A stretch of DNA of 64,000 bases from Macrostomum hystrix (lineage: Eukaryota; Platyhelminthes; Macrostomidae). Made by a program: the position numbers and the translations under genes. Below the pieces are notes generated by a model, which saw only the letters and a program-made list of their open reading frames with translations, did no database searches and was not told the DNA's origin. Positions within the stretch are counted from its first letter, which is position 1, and each line of letters opens with the position of its first letter. Shown one piece after another: positions 12,201 to 22,900 of this stretch. Location: the NCBI GenBank assembly GCA_950097015.1, contig CATNEN010000028.1, forward strand, positions 620,001 to 684,000, given 5' to 3'.

Positions 12201-13241
12201 ACTCTGAGCGCTAGCCGACCGGCGGGTGACATTGCAGACTCGGTATTTCCGCCGCATCTGGCCGCAGTGCGTGATCTCAACCTTCAGGCCTTTGATCTCC
12301 TTCGTGAACTTCACCCGATTGCTGTCGCTGAGGGGTCGCCGATCAAACTCCTCCAGGTCCGGCAATTCTAGAACGTCGCGCAGAAAGTCGCAGACACTCT
12401 GGGCCTTGTAGAAGGCCGTGGCGGACACGTCAATATTTAGCATCATCTTCCAGTGGCTGGGCCGGACGCTCTGATGAAAGCCGAACCAAACCTCGCGACC
12501 GTTGCCAAGCGGATGATCGGTGGAGTCCTGATCCGGCTGCTGGAAGAATGACCGGCCAACTGGCGTGTACTGCAGGCTGGGCAGGTGGCGCATGATCACA
12601 TCCAGCGCGTTCACTGCGTCAGCCGGGATGTTCTTGCGACGGCCTTCCAGAGCCTCTTCCAAGGCGAACAGCGACACCTCGCCAAGGTATTTAAGCGACA
12701 CGCGAAACACTCTATCCTTGCTGCTGCCCTCGCCAGGCAGAGTCACCTCCAGTTCTAGCCGGTCTGTGCCAAACGGCAGCGGATCTCTGGTGTACAGATT
12801 CTTGCGGCCGTCAAAAACCGGGCGCTGATTAAAGAACACAGTCTGGTGGTGCATGGAGTTCACCATGGTGTTGATGATTTCCCGATTGACTCGGCGCGGA
12901 CATTTGTCCGGCGTGATGTTCACATCGTAGTGGTGCAGGAAGCCCTTCGGCAGGCGAATCTCGAAGTGATTAGCGCGCAGGCTGATGTGCCGGCCCTCCT
13001 GGCCGCGGCCCGGCCTCACCGGCGGCTGAAAGATTATCGACGGAGGCGACGGCTCGCCGGAGTCGCTGCCGCCGCCGTAGCCGGAGCCGGCGCCGGATGA
13101 GCCTGAGTTACCAACACCTGGCGGAGTCGGCGGCGTGGCGTTGAAGCTTTGCAACTGATTGGTGGACACTGTTGCCAAGTTGGTGGGGTTGGTTTCAAAG
13201 TTGGTTAAAAAGTGGTAGTCACAATGAATCACAAAAAACAT
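9277..13241 (-). CDS. AGO: Argonaute protein, slicer-type (five exons)
   Basis: Minus-strand exons are 13241-12093, 12009-11797, 11614-11234, 10800-10111 and 9585-9277. All four introns are phase 0 with GT-AG borders, giving 913 aa. Argonautes bind small RNAs and silence or cut matching transcripts. A Gly/Ser/Pro-rich N-terminus (to about 65) is followed by the N domain, PAZ (about 260-383, ending RYPMLPCLQ), MID (GQPCFCKY, binding the guide 5' phosphate) and PIWI. The catalytic tetrad is intact: D651 ([11 protein letters not shown]), E691 (GHREEK), D723 (YYRDG) and H861 (YYAHLVAF), so cleavage activity is expected. The C-terminus RVMYFA is typical. It belongs to the AGO, not PIWI, clade. The start is the least certain part: the first 16 or so residues are unlike other AGOs, and an upstream exon joined near 13160-13190 is possible. 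Confidence 0.95.
9656..9990. repeat. 20-bp minisatellite in AGO intron 4
   Basis: Degenerate tandem units of GGGATAATTTACCAACTGAT. They occupy most of the 525-bp intron between the last two AGO exons and decay toward 9990. Confidence 0.85.
10845..11232. repeat. 16-18-bp minisatellite in AGO intron 3
   Basis: Tandem units of GTGGGATCTGAGTCTTATCA and GTCAGTGGGATCTGG. They fill the intron between AGO exons 3 and 4. The array runs right up to the minus-strand splice donor (CCA/GTGAGTACAGATCC), so the donor hexamer is itself part of a repeat unit. Confidence 0.9.
11638..11735 (+). repeat. dispersed intronic repeat, copy A (AGO intron 2)
   Basis: Contains TTGACGATGCTGAC, then a TTTCACGAGAATCGGTCGTTCA stretch, then GCGGTCTTTCTACTTTTAA. 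The same ordered motifs recur in the translin intron (about 18402-18585) and LONP2 intron 4 (about 22615-22712 plus 23008-23125). The family is unidentified and no coding capacity is seen. This copy lacks the 5' part starting TGTTAGGTGTCCTTGTCACC. Confidence 0.7.
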
Positions 13242-14670
13242 ATGTAGTGATGGACGGTTTGTCTTGCGCGTGTGCAGCTTTTGGATAAACTTTAGGAGTA
13301 GCTATGGATCCAAGTGCAAAGATTAAATGCCTCCTCATCTAAGAACTAGATCAATATGTAGCAAATTCTAATATCTAATGCACCACGGGGTTACTTTTGT
13401 GAGACACACCGGACCCAGATCATTTAGACCCTACTTCACTACAACAAGACAGAAAAAAAATCCCAGAAAAAGTGTCTAGGCCTGTACACAAAATTTGGTT
13501 AAAAACCCTTTTAGGTAAAGAAGATAACATAGCTACTAACTACTAAGTGCAGAACTTCAACACTGCAACACAACATCCAGGCATAGCCTTTCGATATAAG
13601 AGGGACGATCAAAACGTTTTGTCACTACCTTATTTTTTTCAGCGCATGTGGCTTGCCTTAAATTTATTTCCGTTATTAGGCCTACCATAGACACATAGTG
13701 TCCTCTTACTTGTAAAAAAATATTGTATTTAGGGGCCAATTCGGCGAAATATTAAAAATAAATTATTGCTATTACGCAAAAAGCACTGAAGAGCAAAATA
13801 ATAAGTAAAATACAACGTGTAGTCAATAAACATATTAAACATTCTGTGGAATAAAACATGCAGCAAAACACAATGGCCAATTGCTATACTATAGATTATT
13901 AGTACCGCTTTCAGTCCTGATAATTTACTTACAAAATCCGCTTCCTGTAAGAGACATTGCAAAATCTGCGACATTTGGGTACATAAAACTAGGGCTTTGA
14001 GGTGGAAAGAAGTCGCTAGTGCCGACTAAGGCCATTCTCTGCGTACAAAAGTTACTCGAGCAGACAAAGGGGAAATAAAGCTATAAAAATTGCTTGGAAA
14101 ACAAACACTCAAAAGTAAGAAGCTATAAAATATACATGAAAATTATACAAAAGCAATTAAAAGAAAACATTCTTTTTATTTTAAAGCTAAGTATGTTTTT
14201 ATTAAACTGAAAATAGATCATAAATGTTTTTAAGAACATTGTTATACTAATCTGTTCCTGGAAAGTTTTGCGGCAAATCAAATCACAAAAAACGATCGTA
14301 TCGCACGATCTCATAGAGTCAACATTATTGAACTCCTTGTTAGCATGACAGTGCAATGCCAGTGTATGACTTTAGGAGCAGCAGATTTTTTAGTTCTTTG
14401 ACTAATTTGAACAAATTTGAACATTTTTTGTTATGTGCGAATGAAAGGAAAGATCAACTTATCGCTCACATTTTCCATACTTATTTGTAATTGTGGCAAT
14501 AATGCACTTTCGTTCGCGAAATTAATTTTCGTTTAAATTTAAAACTTTGAAATTAGAAAACAATAACAACGACAAAAATTGATGCTTTAAACAATTCTAA
14601 CGATTGTGCCAGAGCACAGTGTCTCTTTTTAGCTCTTTGGTTGCCGAACTTGCCAACCTGTCATTGTGTT
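13242..14670. other. upstream/intergenic region, no gene seen
   Basis: AT-rich sequence upstream of the AGO start. It probably includes the AGO promoter and perhaps a 5' exon, but I cannot point to a convincing splice-donor-bearing exon. Confidence 0.35.
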
Positions 14671-15033
14671 CTAGTGGCGGACACAGCTTGTCACTGGGCA
14701 TTGTAGCTGCTGCAGTGTCAGGTGACTACGCTCGAAGATGGAGTCTTTCCTGATGCTTTGCTGACTGCGGCAAGTCTTGCAGTCCCAGGCCCAGCCATCT
14801 ACAAAGCAATCACCAGCTCGACACTGCAGGTTCATGGGGGTCTGGGCTGGACAGGAGCATGTACGTTGGTTGCCAATAAGCCCAACCTTGGCCATCCAGC
14901 ACATTGTATCCTCCGGTGTTGCCGTGGCAGTCATCAGGTCGCGCGCAATCAGCTCTAGTTGCAGTAGAGCATTTGCTGGCAGCACTTCATTCAGCGGAAT
15001 TATCCACGAGGGTCTTGGTGGTTGTCCAGCCAT
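14671..15033 (-). pseudogene. Merlin/ISXO2-like transposase N-terminal fragment
   Basis: This 120-codon frame carries a zinc-ribbon-like Cys pattern (CSC, then C-x4-C) followed by DGWAWDCKTC and SIRKDSIFERSHLTL. That layout is the hallmark of the N-terminus of ISXO2/Merlin-type transposases (zinc ribbon, then SxRxxSxFExSxLxL). The DDE catalytic domain that should follow is absent: a stop occurs about 15 residues later. I see no clear terminal inverted repeats. It could be a decayed copy, or one exon of a domesticated gene with the rest outside my recognition. Confidence 0.65.
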
Positions 15034-16842
15034 GATATGTTGTCCAAAAGAAAAAGCAGATATTAGTAGCTTCTCAGCTAAAGGGATACAGTATAAGCCC
15101 TCCCCCCACTTGAGCCCCTTTTCGATTTTTTTAAACTATTTTTTCCACAGACAACTTGTGTTTCAAGTAGCATTCGAGCGTGGCACAAAAAAGGCATGGC
15201 ACAGATTTAATGAAAAAAAAATAATAAAGCATCCCACACATGCACTTAAGGATTTCGACCATAGACTAAGACTAAAGTGTATATTAGCATATATTCTGGT
15301 TTATTTGTATAATGTTAAGCGTATATTCTGGTTTCAAACTTTCAAATAAACAGGAAAAAAATGTCGCGAACGAAAGTGCACTATTGCCGTAATTGTATAT
15401 ATAACTGGCTATATGTGATATCTTACAATTGCGTAGATACTATTGCTTGCAACTATGATAAGTATATACTTTTTGTGTCAGTAAAAGTCATAGCAGATGA
15501 CTTCGTTTTAATTGCTCTTGTGGCAGTACAAAGCTTCTTTTAAAATCAACTTAATAGCAGACAAGACAATTGCAGACAAAAAGACTGAATCTGTATATTC
15601 CAATATACAACTGCTACAAATACAAGAGTCACTGAATATCTTTACCACTTTTTTGTTGAAGCAAAACTCTAGATTACATAATATGTTATTGTGCCAACCA
15701 AGCCAATCAGGTTTATGTACTTTTTTCTGAGCTGCTAATTGTGCAGATTATGTAAACTTACAACATTTTATCTTTTAAAAAAATCTTTTTTTATTGACCA
15801 AATACACATCTTGTCTGTGCCATATACACTTTTCTTGAAGAAAATGATTCTTTTGTCTGGCTTGAGTGTTCTAAAAAAAGCTTAGAGATACACCAAAACA
15901 ACAGCCCTTGATTCAGATAAACAAATCATCAATAGTCAAGCAAGTGGAGTTGCGCTCAATTTAAGTGCAATTAATAGCCTTAAATAAACAATAAAATAAT
16001 GCAATTACAAATCTTCCTGTGCAAATAGGCCCCCTAGCTACCAAAATTTCTTAGAGTTTCTTAGATAAGCTAGTATGGTGGTATTGTTGCCACTGTCATT
16101 GTCATGTTTATCTGATACCTCTAAATTATAGTAAAATTTTACTTACCTACTAATTTACTAATATAAAAAGGTGGGCATTAAAATTTTAACTGTTTCAATT
16201 TTTTGTGTTGAGAATATTTGTCAAAATGTCTTAACCTTGACATGTAACTAAAGTACTAAACTTTAGGTGTAATGACATGTAACTAAAGTACTAAACTTTA
16301 GGTGTAAATAGCTAAAATTTTATTTAGATGCTAAAAAGATTTGCATAGTAATTTTTATAGTAATAGTTATTTTTACCTCTAGCTAAATCTTCTAGCTTCG
16401 AGTCCCATTTGGGATGCTTCTTTGATGTATATTTTGACCAGGGCAGCCAAAATGGGGCTCAGCAATGAAAAAGAAAGAGCCTAGGCAGCAGTGGACAGTT
16501 GAAAAGCACCCAAATGTGCTCTCTGTGAAGCAATGCTTCCTTCGTGCACTTTCGCTGCTTCCTGCTAAAGAAGCACCCTAAATTGCTACTTCTCTAGACT
16601 CTCTAGTGATGCCTGAGCAATGCTTCTTTGGCTGCTTCCTACAACAGAAGCACCCCTAATTGCTGCTTCTATCAAAGCTTAAGCTTTAAGTGAATTCACT
16701 AGTTGAAAAATGAGACAGACCCTGGGAGACTCAGGGCGCTAGTATTAGACAATTCACTGCTGGGTTTCCAATTACACTACGCAACACTATTTGGATACAA
16801 TTTTCTGAAATAGCATTTTAGGACTCCGAATGCTTTGGATAT
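15034..16842. other. AT-rich intergenic region
   Basis: No gene is recognised. A 35-bp unit (starting TGACATGTAACTAAAG) is tandemly duplicated at about 16238-16307. Between 16500 and 16680 a loose repeat rich in TGCTTC and AGAAGCA occurs. Confidence 0.4.
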
Positions 16843-17280
16843 TTAAGTATATTTGGCAGGACTAGGCCAGCCAAAATGGTTGATGTCCTCGTCGGCAACT
16901 GCACAGTACCTGCAGCAGCTGCTGTCGCCTTCGCACTCGCAGCCTTTGCATGCGCCGACTCCACCTGCTTCACCGCCTTCGGCCGCTTCGACGCCTTCAC
17001 CTTTGTCCCGATAGTCTCCTTCGCCTTCACTCAGAACTTCTATGATTTTGTTTGCACTCTGCATCAGTGAAGAGGCCACCAGTACAGCTCTTAATAGCCG
17101 ACCCTCGGCGCGCTTGATAGAGTCGGCATATGCGTCGAGGTCCACAGCCTCCAAGGCTCATAGGGACCTCCATTCATTAATTCGATGGTCGACCGCAGTC
17201 CGTGCGGATTGTGTGACCGGAAATTGAAGAAATTCTACCCTCCTAAGTGACGGTGGCATGGTCTCCTCGTTCTCATTAGC
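16843..17280 (-). pseudogene. broken ORF, unrecognised protein
   Basis: On the minus strand an ATG near 17259 opens MPPSLRRVEFLQFPVTQ and hits an in-frame TGA after NEWRSL. The same frame continues as ALEAVDLDAYADSIKRAEGR and on through a helical segment. After about SEGEGD the reading is ambiguous: this frame turns Gly/Glu/Cys-rich, while the next frame gives a Lys/Ala-rich histone-tail-like stretch ending KYPKHSES (stop near 16818). One stop plus a probable frameshift suggests a decayed gene. I do not recognise the family. It may instead be two exons of a live gene whose junctions I cannot place. Confidence 0.35.
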
Positions 17281-17915
17281 ACTCTGTTGCGCAGGCGACG
17301 TTGCCAGCTGGACGTCTGGATGGTCAGATTCGGTGGCTGCGATGTTTTCGGCTTGACGACTGGCACAATAGTCTTGCTGTCACTATCGAAGCTGGTGGGC
17401 GACGTTAGCTAGCTACCCCACCAGTCTCATCAGGCTGACACGATAGTCACGAAACCTGACCTAATTAAACATAACCTAAGCGGTGCGTCTTAGGTCGTAT
17501 GTGCCCGTGAATTTGCATAAAAAAGCTATCTATACCTGTGCTCATCCTTTTTACAAAATAAGAAATCACAGACTTTTCAAACGTCGTGGTGGTCAAGAAG
17601 GGTCATGAATTACTCCATGCATTCAAAGTGTACATTTGACAAAATAAATTATACGACATTGAAGTACACATTAAAATTATTAACAATTCTGATGTGCTGA
17701 TAAGTATGTGCTCCTAATGTAATGTGGGAAGCGACCGGGCTTCCCTCCAGTGCTTCCAAGTCAATAAGCACCGAATTTAAATGCTTCCTGCTTCATTTTT
17801 TCTGGAAGCGTCGATGCTTCCGTTCGGAAGCGGCTCATTTTTAGCGCGGGTTTTTAGTTGCTTAAATCATATTTGTATACTATCAGTAGTATTTCATAAT
17901 CACCTAACCTTGCAG
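17281..17915. other. upstream region of translin gene
   Basis: No further gene is seen. Between about 17728 and 17836 the hexamer GGAAGC or its complement GCTTCC occurs at least six times just upstream of the translin start, which could reflect an ETS-type binding cluster or a degenerate repeat. A splice acceptor (CCTTGCAG at 17908-17915) lies three bases before the ATG. Confidence 0.35.
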
Positions 17916-17918
17916 GCT

Positions 17919-18903
17919 ATGGAACACTCGGAGTCCCATCCAACAGGCATTGAAGCCGAATTCCAGCTCTATCGCAGCCAATTGTCAGCAGACACGGCCA
18001 CAATAGAAGCTGTCAAAGCTACTGCGGCTGAGTTGGCCAAGGTGGTCCAACTGCCACTGCAAGCTCTGCGGCTGGTCCATCGGGCATGCGATGACGAATC
18101 GATTCGGACCGCCGTCGCCGGTGCCAAGGCCGCCATGCAGTCTTGCATCGATCTGATCAGCCAGCTGGGCAGACAGATTCCTACCGGGACCTACTACAAA
18201 TATCACCAGTTCTGGCGCGAACCAGTTCAGCAGCTCTGTCTGGCTGTGGCTTTTGTCAGCTTTTTGGAAGCGGACCGCCTGCTCAGCCTCGAAGAGGCAG
18301 CTGGCCAGCTGGGCATGTCTGCCAGCGGCGGCGGCGGAGATGGAGATGGTCAGTTTCGATTTACAAGTAATATGGATTGGACATAGAGGTTTATGCAGAC
18401 CAATGTTAGTTGTCCTTGTCACCAGGGGCTTCGACAAGAATTGCTGAATCTTTTGACGATGCTGACGTCGGATGGCTTCGAAAGTTTTATTCATCGTAAA
18501 GGACAGAAAAATTTGATCCATATTTGAAATGCCCCCATGGTCTTTCCGCAGGTGGAAAAATGGCGTGGTCTTCCTAATTTTAACAGTCCAGGTACTTAAT
18601 AAAGTACAAAATTAAAATCCAACCCTTTCAACAGGCGGCCCGCTTCAACTAGACCTGGAGGACTATCTATTCGGCCTGCTCTGCCTAGCCAGTGAATTAG
18701 CTCGCCTCAGTGTCAACGCAGTCACAGCCGGCAGTCCAGGCGTGCCCAGGCGTGTAGCGGACTATGCCAGACGCCTCGAAGCCGGCTTTCGACTGCTCAA
18801 TTTTAAGAATGACGCATTGCGCCGACGCTACGATGTGCTCAAATACGATATGAGAAAGATTGAAGAGGTCCTCTATGATGTCACCGTTAGGAAGCTGGAG
18901 TAA
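17919..18903 (+). CDS. TSN: translin (two exons)
   Basis: Exons 17919-18348 and 18635-18903 join in phase 1 (GAT-G/GC-GGC) to give 232 aa, against 228 in human translin. Translin is an all-helical RNA/DNA-binding protein. With TRAX it forms the C3PO octamer, which degrades the nicked passenger strand during RISC loading and processes tRNA 5' leaders. Diagnostic blocks are IPTGTYYKYHQFWR, AVAFVSFLEADRLLSLEEA, LDLEDYLFGLLCLASELARL, SVNAVTAG, and FRLLNFKNDALRRRYDVLKY near the end. The ATG follows a splice acceptor by three bases. An open frame extends upstream to 17781 but crosses that acceptor and has no conservation, so I reject it. The C-terminus KLE is about the family length. A Gly-rich loop (SGGGGDGDGG) sits at the exon junction. 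Confidence 0.95.
18402..18585 (+). repeat. dispersed intronic repeat, copy B (translin intron)
   Basis: The most complete uninterrupted copy of the family also seen in AGO intron 2 and LONP2 intron 4. Ordered motifs are TGTTAGTTGTCCTTGTCACC, CTTCGACAAGAAT, TTTGACGATGCTGAC, a CCCCATGGTCTTTCCGCAGG-like block and GCGTGGTCTTCCTAATTTTAA. It fills most of the single translin intron. Confidence 0.75.
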
Positions 18904-18971
18904 GCAATTGGTGGATAGGGTACGCATTAAGCTGTGGATGAGATCCATTTTTAGGAGGCGACACTGAATTA

Positions 18972-19430
18972 GACTGCAGTAGGTCATTGTGAGGCGATGA
19001 AGCTGTTAGTGAGACTGGAGTAGGTCATTGTGACGCGATGAAGATGTTAGTGAGACTGGAGTACCTCATTGTGAGGCGATGAAGATGTTAGTGAGACTGG
19101 AGTAGGTCATTGTGAGGCGATGAAGATGTTAGTGAGACTGGAGTAGGTCATTGTGAGGCGAAGAAGATGTTAGTGAGACTGGAGTAGGTCATTGTGAGGC
19201 GAAGAAGATGTTAGTGAGACTGGAGTAGGTCATTGTGAGGCGAAGAAGATGTTAGTGAGACTGGAGTAGGTCATTGTGAGGCGATGAAGCTGTTAGTGAG
19301 ACTGGAGTAGGTCATTGTTAGGCGATGAAGCTGTTAGTGAGACTGGAGTAGCTCATTGTGAGGCGATGAAGCTGTTAGTGAGACTGGAGTAGCTCATTGT
19401 GAGGCGATGAAGCTATGATCGAGACTGGAG
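18972..19430. repeat. 41-bp minisatellite, about 11 copies
   Basis: Unit: GTCATTGTGAGGCGATGAAG then ATGTTAGTGAGACTGGAGTAG. It begins about 70 bp after the translin stop codon. Variants (AAGCTG/AAGATG, GAAGAAG/GATGAAG) run in blocks, which suggests local duplication of several units at a time. Confidence 0.95.
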
Positions 19431-19980
19431 TAAGCTGATTTTCAGACTTAAAAATCTAGATAATCGGAGTAGTGAAGGCGATAATGGATCGTCAGTCACG
19501 TAACTAAAAGTGGTATGTCTGATCGCATTTTTTACAGTGAGACTGTTGTTTAAGTTTTAGTTTTTTTTCTTAAGCAATAGTGCTTTTTCTAGTGTAAAAC
19601 TCTAAACCTTTTTTGTTATCTTATCTACTTGTATCGGTGTTATAAAACACTAATCGGTGAGTAATATTCTGAAAGTAATTAAATTACCTAGTTCTCATTT
19701 TAACGATGCAGTTTAATGTTTTATTCATATTCATGTATCTAAACATAAAAGTTTTATATATAAATAAACAGCCAATGTACTCGTAAGTAATTTACAATTA
19801 CAGCTTTTGTAAGTAAATAAATTGTTTTACTTCCTTTAGTTTTGTGTCTAATCTATTTCATTTCTTGTCCTACGAGTAGAAAATAAAGTCCCCTACGATT
19901 AGCTGCTCCAGCTTCCCTCACAGCTTCATCACCCGTCAATCAGCTACTCCAGACTCTATGTAAAAAATTTCAGCCAGTCT
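19431..19980. promoter_or_regulatory. LONP2 5' flank with splice acceptor before ATG
   Basis: AT-rich spacer between translin and LONP2. The sequence TAAAAAATTTCAG ends seven bases before the LONP2 ATG, a strong acceptor with no matching upstream exon visible. That fits trans-splicing of a leader RNA or a distant 5' untranslated exon. Confidence 0.45.
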
Positions 19981-22900
19981 ATGGCTTCAATTCAAGAGGC
20001 CGAAGAGGTGCCTGTATTGCTGATCGGCAGTAAGACTTGCATATTACCCTTTGAATTGGCTCGTGTACCCGTTGGAAACAATGAGAACTGGTGAGTCTTT
20101 TCAAATATGTTTCATCGTTGCGCTGCTTACTACTTGTTGTTTCATAGTAGTAAAGGACTAATGTTATCGCATAAATTATGAGGCTGTAAAATATCGATAT
20201 CCACTAAATCTGTGATATTTACGAACTGTTTGTTTTTGTCTTTTTTCAGCAAAGCTATCGCTAATGCGCTTAAATTGGACAACACTAAGCAATTAGTGGC
20301 TACGTTTTCTTCTGATGATGACTCCGACTCCAAGGTTTGTGACTAATAGTTGTGTTGCAACTTTCCGTCAGTCGTTTTTATGCGTCACTCACTCACGCAC
20401 CACTCACTCATTCACACATTCACTCATTCACACATTCACTCATTCACCCACTCACCACTCACTCACCCAGTCACTAACTAACTCACTCACTCACTCATTC
20501 ACCCACTCACTGACTAACTCACCCACTCACTCATTCACCCACTCACTGACTAACTCACCCACTCACTCATTCACCCACTCACTGACTAACTCACTCACTC
20601 ACTCACCCACTCACTCACTCACTCACTCACTCACTCACTGACTAACTCACTCACTCACTCACCCACTCACTCATTCACCCACTCACTGACTAACTCACTC
20701 ACTCACTCACCCACTCACTCATTCACCCACTCACTGACTCACTCACTCACCCACTCACTCACTCACTCACTCACTCACCCACTCACTCACTCACTCACTC
20801 ACTGACCCACTCACTCACTCACTCACTCACTCACTCACTCACTCACCCACTCACTCACTCACTCACTCACTCACTCACTCACTCACCCACTCACTCATTG
20901 TACCAGCTGTCGGGCCGCATAGGCACTCTATGCTTGGTGCAGCAGCTCCTGCTACTCCCTAACCCATCGCTGGTGCTTCGCGGTTTCGCCCGCTGTCGCT
21001 TTCAATCCTGGGCTGCGACTCCTGTCAGTGCAGCTTTGTCGCCGCTTCGTCGAATGTCTCGCCAGCCTCAGGAGCAACAATTGCCTAAGCGTGCCAGAGT
21101 CGCCGTTTTGGAGGCCGAACTCGATGACAGCGACGAATCGGACGGCGCCAGCTTAGATGCGGACAATGTAGGCGGCGAGCTGCGTCAGTTAGTCAGCCTC
21201 TGCCAGCGCCTGGGCGTTCTGCGCTCGTCGCCGGTGAATTCCGCCGCCTCCGAGGCTGCCGATGCCGTTTCAAAAGCTGCCGCTGAGGATGACCACAGCA
21301 GCGACAGCCGGGCAGGTCAACGGAGACGCCTGGCTAGTCAACTGCCGGATCTGCTTGGCGGCCTGCTCGCGTTGACCGCCCAGCAGCGTTTAAAACTGTT
21401 AGGAGCAGTGACGCATAGAGAGCGGGTCGCTGTTCTGCTGCCAGTGAGTGCCCGCTAATTACACAATGAAGAGTACTGCAATAGCCGTTTGGGGCAACAT
21501 TAGTCACCCCATTAGGGACACTATTAGAGAGTCCATTAGGGACACTATTAAAAAGCCCATTAGGGACACTATCCGAGAGTCCATTAGGGATACTATATAT
21601 TAGAGTCCATTAGGGATACTATATATTAGAGTCCATTAGGGATACTATATACTATATGCTTTCCCTTCCCAGCTCGATATTTGATTCCTACTAAACTTCG
21701 CTTTTTATTTTGTTTTTCGTTGTTCATTTAAATGTGTTGTTAAAAATATATATAAAAAAAATCAGCACCCATAGATGGCGTGCGCGTTTTAATAATAATA
21801 ATAATATTATTATTAGAGTCCATTAGGGACTCTCTTACACTATAAGAGAGTCCATTAGGGATACAATTAAAGAGTCCATTAGGGGCACTAGAGAGTCCAT
21901 TAGGGATACTATTAGATATTTTCACGTCTTAAGATTTTCACAATACATGATAAGTGCCAGTGACCCCATCAGATCCTGCGTGCCCGATTGCGCGATAAAA
22001 CTGGCGACACTTCTGCAGCCGCCTCCGCGTTGCCACCGTCTCCGCACTCTGCCGGCGGCCCCATCGCCGAGCTGGCGAGTCGGCTGGCAGCGGCCGACCT
22101 GCCGAAGCCTGCCGCCGAAGCAGCCAATCGGGAGCTGAGCCGACTGCGCGTCATCACTGGCGGCGGCGCTCAGCCGCACCACCCGGAGGCCGGCATCATT
22201 CAGGTGAGGAATTCATTCTTATTCCGTAAATAGTACATAGAGAAGACGTGACACCTAACCCAGTAGTGCTAGATCTACAGCCAAAGTGTCTTGCTTCCTA
22301 AAGGCTGAGATTCGAACTTCAGACCTCTTGGTCACCCATTGACTCAAATTGACTCAACCAGTTGTTAGTAGAGAGACAAATCAGTAGAAAAACCACGGGG
22401 TATATTCAAATAGCCACATTTTCCTTTTTTCTGTATCTCCTGAAATATTCAACCAATCGCCATGAAAATGCAGAACACGGGCTATCCGCTTGTCTGTTGG
22501 CAAGAACCACAGATATAGACATAATTTTTCTGCTCAAAAAAATTCATCATTTAACTATGTCAGCTATTATTGTTGCCAATTTTCGATAAATTTTACATTT
22601 TTTAACCATGCTGCGCAATGTTAGGTGTCCTTGTCACCAGGTTCTTCGACTAGAATCGCTGAATATCTAGACAATGCTGACTTTGGACAGCTTTGAAAGT
22701 CAGTTCATCAAAAAAGGCGGAAACTGTTTATATATATGGTTAAGGCGGAAGGCCTTTTGCTTACGAAGTTGGAGTGGCAGCGAAGTTAGTGCGCTGCATG
22801 GCACGTATATTTATATTTACAGCAAACGCGAGAGCGAGATAGAGGGGCCTAGGGAGGTGCGAAATGGTGGCGTAACTTCTCACACCCGGCTTAGCGAGCC

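Noticed and set aside
17781-17918. N-terminal extension of translin (MLPASFFLEASML)
   Set aside because: It crosses a good splice acceptor (CCTTGCAG) and has no match to translin; the ATG at 17919 gives the expected length.
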